Positions 6,226 through 9,753 of a stretch of DNA of 9,753 bases are shown piece by piece. The notes under the pieces were generated by a model. It had not been told where the DNA came from. It did no database searches and saw only the letters and a list, made by a program, of their open reading frames with translations. Source of the DNA: Sphingobium sp. (GTDB taxonomy: Bacteria; Pseudomonadota; Alphaproteobacteria; Sphingomonadales; Sphingomonadaceae). The stretch covers positions 1 through 9,753 of the forward strand of contig JASBTC010000078.1 in the NCBI GenBank assembly GCA_030148625.1, given 5' to 3'. Numbering within the stretch: position 1 is the first letter of the stretch; each line of letters starts with the position of its first letter. A program made the translations under genes and the position numbers.

Positions 6226-7350
6226 ATGTCGACCAATCCCATCAGCGAGATCACCGATCGCGAGACGCTGAGCGACGCACTCGGCCGGCAGGACATTGTC
6301 GGCTTCTGGAAGCTCAAGCACGACTATGAATCGTTCGAGCCCGAAAATCCCGAACGGCCGGGCATTTGGCGCTATGCCGATTTCTCGCCGCTGGGCTTTG
6401 CCGCGACCGAAGTGATCCCGATCGAGGAGGCCGACCGGCGCAATCTGATGTTCTCCAATCCCGGCCTGCCCGGCAGCGGCACGATCACGCGCCGGCTGTT
6501 CGGCGGCGTCCAGGTGATCCCGGCGGGCGAGCTTTCCCCGGTGCATCGCCATGTCGGCGCGGCGACGCGCGTGATGCTGGAGGGCAATGGCGCCTATACC
6601 ACGGTGGAGGGCGACAAGAGCGCGCTGGAGCGCGGCGACGTCGTCACCAATCCCAGCGGGGCCTGGCACGAGACGGGCAATGAAGGCGACGGACCGGTGA
6701 TGTGGTTCGACACGCTCGACCTGCCGTTCACGCGGACGATGGGCACCAATTTCTTCTTCAACGACTATGCCGAGATCGTCGACGGGCAGCGCGTGGCGAA
6801 GAAATACCAGACGGTGAAGCCGCGCGTCGACTGGTCGGCCAATGCCTATGGCGTCGGCGGCGTGCGCCCCGACTGGGTGTCGCACCGTGTCGCGCGCGGC
6901 AGCGGATCGCCGCAATTCCTCTACAAATACGAACCGACGCGTGCCTTGCTCGAACGGCTGCGCGACGACGAGGGATCGCCGCATGACGGCGTCATCGTCG
7001 AATATTACAGCCCTGAAACCGGGGGCAGCGTATTGCGCACCCTGGGCGTGCACATGCAGATGCTGCGTGCCGGCGAACGCACGCTCGAACAGCGCACGAC
7101 CGCTGCCCGGATCTTCGTCTGCCTGGAGGGGAGCGGCACCACCATCGCCGATGGCGTCGAACTCGACTGGCAGCGCAATGACGTGATCGTCGTACCCGGC
7201 TGGGCATGGCACAGCCACCGCAACGGCAGCGCGGATTCGGTACTCTATTCGGTCAGCGACGCGCCCGCGCTGAGGGCGCTCGGCCATCTGGTCGAGGATC
7301 GCCGAACGCGAGATGGGGAGATTGCGCGGAGTTTCGGCGAGCCGCGCTAG
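6226..7350 (+). CDS. Bicupin ring-cleaving dioxygenase, gentisate 1,2-dioxygenase-like
   Basis: A 374-residue protein. I chose the ATG at 6226 (AGGAGA 5 nt upstream) over the in-frame ATG at 6199, which has no ribosome site. The first cupin (about 92-165) has the Fe(II) motif GELSPVHRHVGAATRVMLEG (101-120) with H107 and H109, and GAWHETGN (145-152) with H148, the three-His set of gentisate dioxygenases. The second cupin (about 272-345) lacks HxH in its first motif (RTLEQRTTA, 285-293) but keeps WAWHSH (326-331). This gives one active and one structural domain, as is usual for the family. VEYYSPETGGSVLRTLG (258-274) is the conserved linker segment. Relatives act on gentisate, salicylate or 1-hydroxy-2-naphthoate, inserting O2 between the carboxylated and hydroxylated carbons. 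The exact substrate is uncertain, but an aromatic acid fits the symporter and FAH-family neighbours. Confidence 0.87.
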   Translation: MSTNPISEITDRETLSDALGRQDIVGFWKLKHDYESFEPENPERPGIWRYADFSPLGFAATEVIPIEEADRRNLMFSNPGLPGSGTITRRLFGGVQVIPAGELSPVHRHVGAATRVMLEGNGAYTTVEGDKSALERGDVVTNPSGAWHETGNEGDGPVMWFDTLDLPFTRTMGTNFFFNDYAEIVDGQRVAKKYQTVKPRVDWSANAYGVGGVRPDWVSHRVARGSGSPQFLYKYEPTRALLERLRDDEGSPHDGVIVEYYSPETGGSVLRTLGVHMQMLRAGERTLEQRTTAARIFVCLEGSGTTIADGVELDWQRNDVIVVPGWAWHSHRNGSADSVLYSVSDAPALRALGHLVEDRRTRDGEIARSFGEPR

Positions 7351-7402
7351 AGCCTATCGCCGGGCATCCGTAAGGCAATTGCAGCGTCATAGTCGAAATG
7401 CA

Positions 7403-7427
7403 TTGCCAGCACCGCAAGTGCCGGCAA
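7403..7427. other. Stem-loop in the dioxygenase-SDR gap
   Basis: TTGCCAGCAC (7403-7412) pairs with GTGCCGGCAA (7418-7427) with one mismatch around a CGCAA loop, 53 nt past the dioxygenase stop. There is no following T-run, so it is more likely an RNA-processing or attenuation element, or an operator, than a full terminator. The rest of the 111-bp gap holds only the AGGAG site of the next gene. Confidence 0.3.
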
Positions 7428-7461
7428 AGATAGCGTTTCCAAATGTTTGCAGGAGCCTTGA

Positions 7462-8274
7462 TTGCCGATGAATTCGCGAACCGACGCCTGCCAACAGGCG
7501 ATGGCGACCAACGATTTCGACGAAGGCGCGGCGCTGATATTCGGCGCGACCGGTGGCATCGGCAGTGCCGTGGCCGCCGAATTCGCGCGCGCGGGAAGCG
7601 ATGTCGCGATCGCATATCGTTCCAACCAGAGTCGCGCCGACGATCTGCGTGAGACGATCGGGGCGATCGGGCGGACTGCCAGCCTGCATCGCTGCGACGT
7701 GACCGACGAGGTTGCAATGGCGGTGGCGGTCGCCGATGCGATTGCCGAACATGGACGGATCCATACGATGGTGTGGGCGGCCGGGCCGCTTGTCGATCAG
7801 GCCTATCTGTCCGACGTCACCGCCGAACAATGGCGCCGTGCCATCGATGTCGAGGTGCACGGCTTCTTCAACGCCGCCCGCGCCGTCATCTCGCATATGC
7901 GCGGGGCGGGGGGCGGTTCGATCGTCCATCTCGGTTCGTCCGGCGATCTGCGCTGGCCGCCCAAGGATGGGCTTTCGGTGGCGCCCAAGGCGGCGAACGA
8001 GGCGCTGGTGAAGGGATTCGCGCGCGAGGAAGGCCGATATGGCATCCGCGCGAACACCGTCCTGATCGGTGTGATCGAGGCGGGCATGTTTCTCGAGCTG
8101 ACCGAACAGGGCGTCTTCGATGCGGCATGGACCGCCGATGCGCGCAAGAATCTGGCGATCAAGCGCTGGGGGCGGCCCGAAGAGATCGGCTATGCCGCGG
8201 TCTTCCTCGCGTCATCGAAAGCCGCCTATATCACCGGCCAGCAGATCGCGGTTTCCGGCGGCTACGGGATTTGA
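7462..8274 (+). CDS. Short-chain dehydrogenase/reductase fold protein with degenerate active site
   Basis: 270 residues from the TTG at 7462 (AGGAG 6 nt upstream). ATG at 7468 or 7501 are possible alternatives, and the conserved domain begins near residue 22. The Rossmann motif GATGGIG (28-34) and the acidic DV at 79-80 are intact, so NAD(P) binding is likely. The catalytic tetrad is not: NNAG is WAAG (105-108), the helix-4 Asn position is Glu (DVEVHGFF, E131), and the Tyr of YxxxK is Ser (S172 in LSVAPKAA, with Lys retained at K176). Only S159/S160 and K176 remain, with a loop one residue shorter than usual. The C-terminus (WGRPEEIGYAAVFLASS...ITGQQIAVSGGYGI) is typical SDR. It follows the dioxygenase by 111 bp and may be the last gene of the operon. 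It may be a non-reductase, a regulator or binding protein, or use a different chemistry. Confidence 0.87.
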   Translation: MPMNSRTDACQQAMATNDFDEGAALIFGATGGIGSAVAAEFARAGSDVAIAYRSNQSRADDLRETIGAIGRTASLHRCDVTDEVAMAVAVADAIAEHGRIHTMVWAAGPLVDQAYLSDVTAEQWRRAIDVEVHGFFNAARAVISHMRGAGGGSIVHLGSSGDLRWPPKDGLSVAPKAANEALVKGFAREEGRYGIRANTVLIGVIEAGMFLELTEQGVFDAAWTADARKNLAIKRWGRPEEIGYAAVFLASSKAAYITGQQIAVSGGYGI

Positions 8275-8277
8275 AGT

Positions 8278-8365
8278 CTTGTCATTCCCGCGTACGCGGG
8301 AAGCCAGTGTCATAGAGCTTGATGATCGACATCTCCTGGATTCCCGCGTGCGCGGGAATGACAAG
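8278..8365. repeat. Long inverted repeat between convergent genes; probable bidirectional terminator / REP element
   Basis: Arms 8278-8302 and 8341-8365 are reverse complements at 24 of 25 positions (outer CTTGTCA/TGACAAG plus TTCCCGCG...CGCGGGAA). Each arm contains its own palindrome (8285-8302 perfect; 8341-8358 one mismatch), with a 38-bp centre. The pattern ATTCCC-N-GGGAAT is a widespread intergenic repeat of proteobacteria and resembles the dRS3-type elements of Neisseria. It sits 3 bp after the plus-strand SDR stop and 8 bp after the minus-strand MaoC stop, so it probably terminates both transcripts. Confidence 0.8.
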
Positions 8366-8373
8366 AAGGGGCG

Positions 8374-8835
8374 CTAAACGGGATAGAAGCGGCTGATCGT
8401 GTCGACGACGCAGGCGGGTTTCTCGACGCCCTCGATCTCGACGGTCACGCGCACCACCGCCTGGATACCGCCCTTGGCTTCCTCGGCCTTGACCAGTTCG
8501 CCGACCCCGCGGATGCGGCTGCCGACACGGACGGGGTTGAGGAAGCGGAGCGTGTCCGTGCCGATATTGATCCCCATCGCGACGCCGCGCACTTCGATCA
8601 GTTCGGGCAGGAAGCGATTGACCAGGCTCATCGTCAGATAGCCGTGCGCGATCGTGCCGCCGAACGGGCCGTCCTTCGCGCGCTCGGGATCGACATGGAT
8701 CCATTGATGATCGTCGGTGGCGCGCGCGAACAGGTCGATGCGCTCCTGCTCGATCGTCACCCATGTGGAGGGACCGAACCGCTCGCCGACCGCGCCGAGC
8801 AGGTCCGCCGGCGTCTCGAAGATGCGCGCGCTCAT
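8374..8835 (-). CDS. MaoC-like (hot-dog fold) hydratase/dehydratase
   Basis: A 153-residue protein starting at the ATG at 8835, which shares ATGA with the stop of the SDR upstream; the longer open frame beyond is a shadow of that gene. It is a single hot-dog domain of the MaoC/NodN type. The hydratase signature lies at ARATDDHQWIHVDPERAK (37-54), with the likely catalytic pair D42 and H47, followed by GPFGGTIAHGYLTMSL (56-71), the usual central-helix segment. The family hydrates enoyl-CoA or dehydrates 3-hydroxyacyl-CoA; NodN-like single-domain forms often have unknown substrates. The coupled SDR and acyl-CoA dehydrogenase suggest a CoA-ester degradation step. It ends 8 bp from the inverted-repeat terminator. 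Confidence 0.9.
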   Translation of the reverse strand: MSARIFETPADLLGAVGERFGPSTWVTIEQERIDLFARATDDHQWIHVDPERAKDGPFGGTIAHGYLTMSLVNRFLPELIEVRGVAMGINIGTDTLRFLNPVRVGSRIRGVGELVKAEEAKGGIQAVVRVTVEIEGVEKPACVVDTISRFYPV

Positions 8836-9629
8836 GCCTGCTGGCTCGAGACCGAGACGACTTCGCCGGTCATGTAGGAGGACAGATCGCTGGCGAGGAA
8901 CAGCATGACGTTCGCCACTTCCCAGGGTTCGGCATAGCGGCCGAATGCCTCTTTCTCGGTCAGTTCCTCGAGCAGGCCGGGCGGCGTGACCTTGGAGAGC
9001 GACGCATGCATGGCGAGGCTGGGCGAGACTGCGTTGATGCGCACGCCCTGTTCGGCGGCTTCGAGCGCGGAGCAGCGGGTGAAGGCCATCACCCCGGCCT
9101 TGGCCGCGGCATAATGCGCCTGCAGCTTCTGTGCGCGCCAGCCGAGCACCGAGGCGTTGTTGACGATCGCCCCCGCCTGGCGCGTATACATGTGCGGCAG
9201 GATCGCGCGCGTCATCCGGAACACGCTGGTCAGCGTGACGTCGAGCACCCTGTGCCACTGATCGTCGGTCATCTCGATCACCGGCGCCGCGCCGCCCAGC
9301 CCGGCATTGTTGATCAGGATATCGACATGGCCCATGCCCGCGATCGCGGCGGCGACCAGCGCCTGCACCTGTGCCTCGTCGGTGACGTCGCACACCAATG
9401 TGCCGGGGCGGGCAAAGCCCAGCGCGGCGATCCGGTCGGCGGTTTCACCCAGCCGGCGTTCATGCATGTCGGACAGGAACAGCGTCGCGCCTTCCTCGGC
9501 CGCACGCTGCGCCACCGCGCCGCCGATGCCGCTTCCCGCCGCGGCGGTGATCAGCATGGTCTTGCCCTTCAGCAGGCCGGTCGGCGTGGGATAGTCGGGG
9601 GCGGGTCTTGCCACGATCGGTTCCTTCAC
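8832..9629 (-). CDS. Classical SDR oxidoreductase, IpdF-like (steroid C/D-ring, HIP-CoA pathway)
   Basis: 265 residues from a GTG at 9629, which shares GTGA with the acyl-CoA dehydrogenase stop. The cofactor site is [10 protein letters not shown] (28-37); NNAG (106-109), Ser of [11 protein letters not shown] (from 156) and YAAAK (173-177) form a complete catalytic set. From memory of the family, several stretches match IpdF (Rv3559c-type) unusually well: [86 protein letters not shown] and the end [12 protein letters not shown]. IpdF acts on the 5-hydroxy group of the hydroxylated steroid C/D-ring propionate during HIP degradation. The order acyl-CoA dehydrogenase then ipdF is also that of fadE30-ipdF in actinobacteria. 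A role on another CoA-linked hydroxy acid remains possible. Confidence 0.88.
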   Translation of the reverse strand: MKEPIVARPAPDYPTPTGLLKGKTMLITAAAGSGIGGAVAQRAAEEGATLFLSDMHERRLGETADRIAALGFARPGTLVCDVTDEAQVQALVAAAIAGMGHVDILINNAGLGGAAPVIEMTDDQWHRVLDVTLTSVFRMTRAILPHMYTRQAGAIVNNASVLGWRAQKLQAHYAAAKAGVMAFTRCSALEAAEQGVRINAVSPSLAMHASLSKVTPPGLLEELTEKEAFGRYAEPWEVANVMLFLASDLSSYMTGEVVSVSSQQA

Positions 9630-9753
9630 TTGAGGTCGCCGCGCGGTTCGCGCGGCAGGCCGAGCGCGCGCTCGGCGATGATGTTGCGCTGGATCTCGTT
9701 GGTGCCGCCATAGATGGTGTCGGCACGCGAATAGAGGACCAAATTGGGCAGCA
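9626..9753 (-). CDS. Acyl-CoA dehydrogenase, C-terminal end (partial, continues beyond window)
   Basis: Only the last 42 codons are present. They contain the diagnostic C-terminal acyl-CoA dehydrogenase segment [20 protein letters not shown] and the ending [14 protein letters not shown]. The [10 protein letters not shown] motif contacts the FAD of the neighbouring subunit in this family. The TGA at 9626-9628 overlaps the GTG start of the SDR, so this gene heads or precedes the three-gene unit on the minus strand. The catalytic base and substrate pocket lie outside the window. By position next to the IpdF-like gene it may be FadE30-like. Confidence 0.93.
   Translation of the reverse strand, partial: LPNLVLYSRADTIYGGTNEIQRNIIAERALGLPREPRGDLK

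Noticed and set aside
8278..8365. CRISPR-like repeats from the two similar palindromes
   Set aside because: There are only two units, in inverted order, each palindromic and with no spacer series; it fits a REP pair or terminator.
8836..9393. Long open frame upstream of the MaoC gene on the minus strand
   Set aside because: This stretch is the out-of-frame shadow of the IpdF-like SDR; MaoC homology begins only at the ATG at 8835.

Overview
This is a GC-rich chromosomal window. The codon bias toward G/C in third positions, the REP-like palindromes of the ATTCCCGCG...CGCGGGAAT type and the gene families present suggest an alphaproteobacterium, most likely a sphingomonad (Sphingomonas, Sphingobium, Novosphingobium or a relative). 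That assignment is inferred from style; there is no rRNA or other marker gene here.

Layout. Left block, minus strand (1-3620): a secreted beta-propeller protein of the quinoprotein-like fold, followed with a 4-bp ATGA overlap by a secreted DUF1080 (3-keto-disaccharide hydrolase family) protein. After a palindromic intergenic repeat comes a second DUF1080 paralogue. Its family homology stops abruptly at codon 125, and the reading frame continues into an unrelated, hydrophobic sequence that leaves the window. Centre (3621-3990): a 370-bp divergent control region. It carries two facing-away sigma54-type (-24/-12) promoter matches, one per strand, placed almost symmetrically around a cluster of three TGTYACCT half-sites. 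Middle block, plus strand (3991-8274): an apparent operon for uptake and ring cleavage of an aromatic acid. It encodes a fumarylacetoacetate-hydrolase-family enzyme, a metabolite:H+ symporter of the MFS, a bicupin dioxygenase of the gentisate 1,2-dioxygenase type, and a short-chain dehydrogenase fold protein that has lost its catalytic Tyr and Asn.

Right block, minus strand (8374-9753): three genes joined by 4-bp stop/start overlaps. They are the C-terminus of an acyl-CoA dehydrogenase, a classical SDR closely resembling IpdF of steroid C/D-ring degradation, and a MaoC-like hydratase. Together they look like a beta-oxidation-type CoA-ester module. It converges on the middle operon across a long inverted repeat that probably ends transcription from both sides.

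How it may work together (inference): the divergent promoters suggest one sigma54 activator controls both the periplasmic DUF1080/propeller pair and the aromatic ring-cleavage operon. A testable reading is that a glycosylated or otherwise masked phenolic is processed in the periplasm, and the released aromatic acid is imported by the symporter, opened by the bicupin dioxygenase and hydrolysed by the FAH-family enzyme. No activator gene, ring hydroxylase or maleylpyruvate isomerase is in the window. No RNA gene, insertion sequence or CRISPR array was seen.
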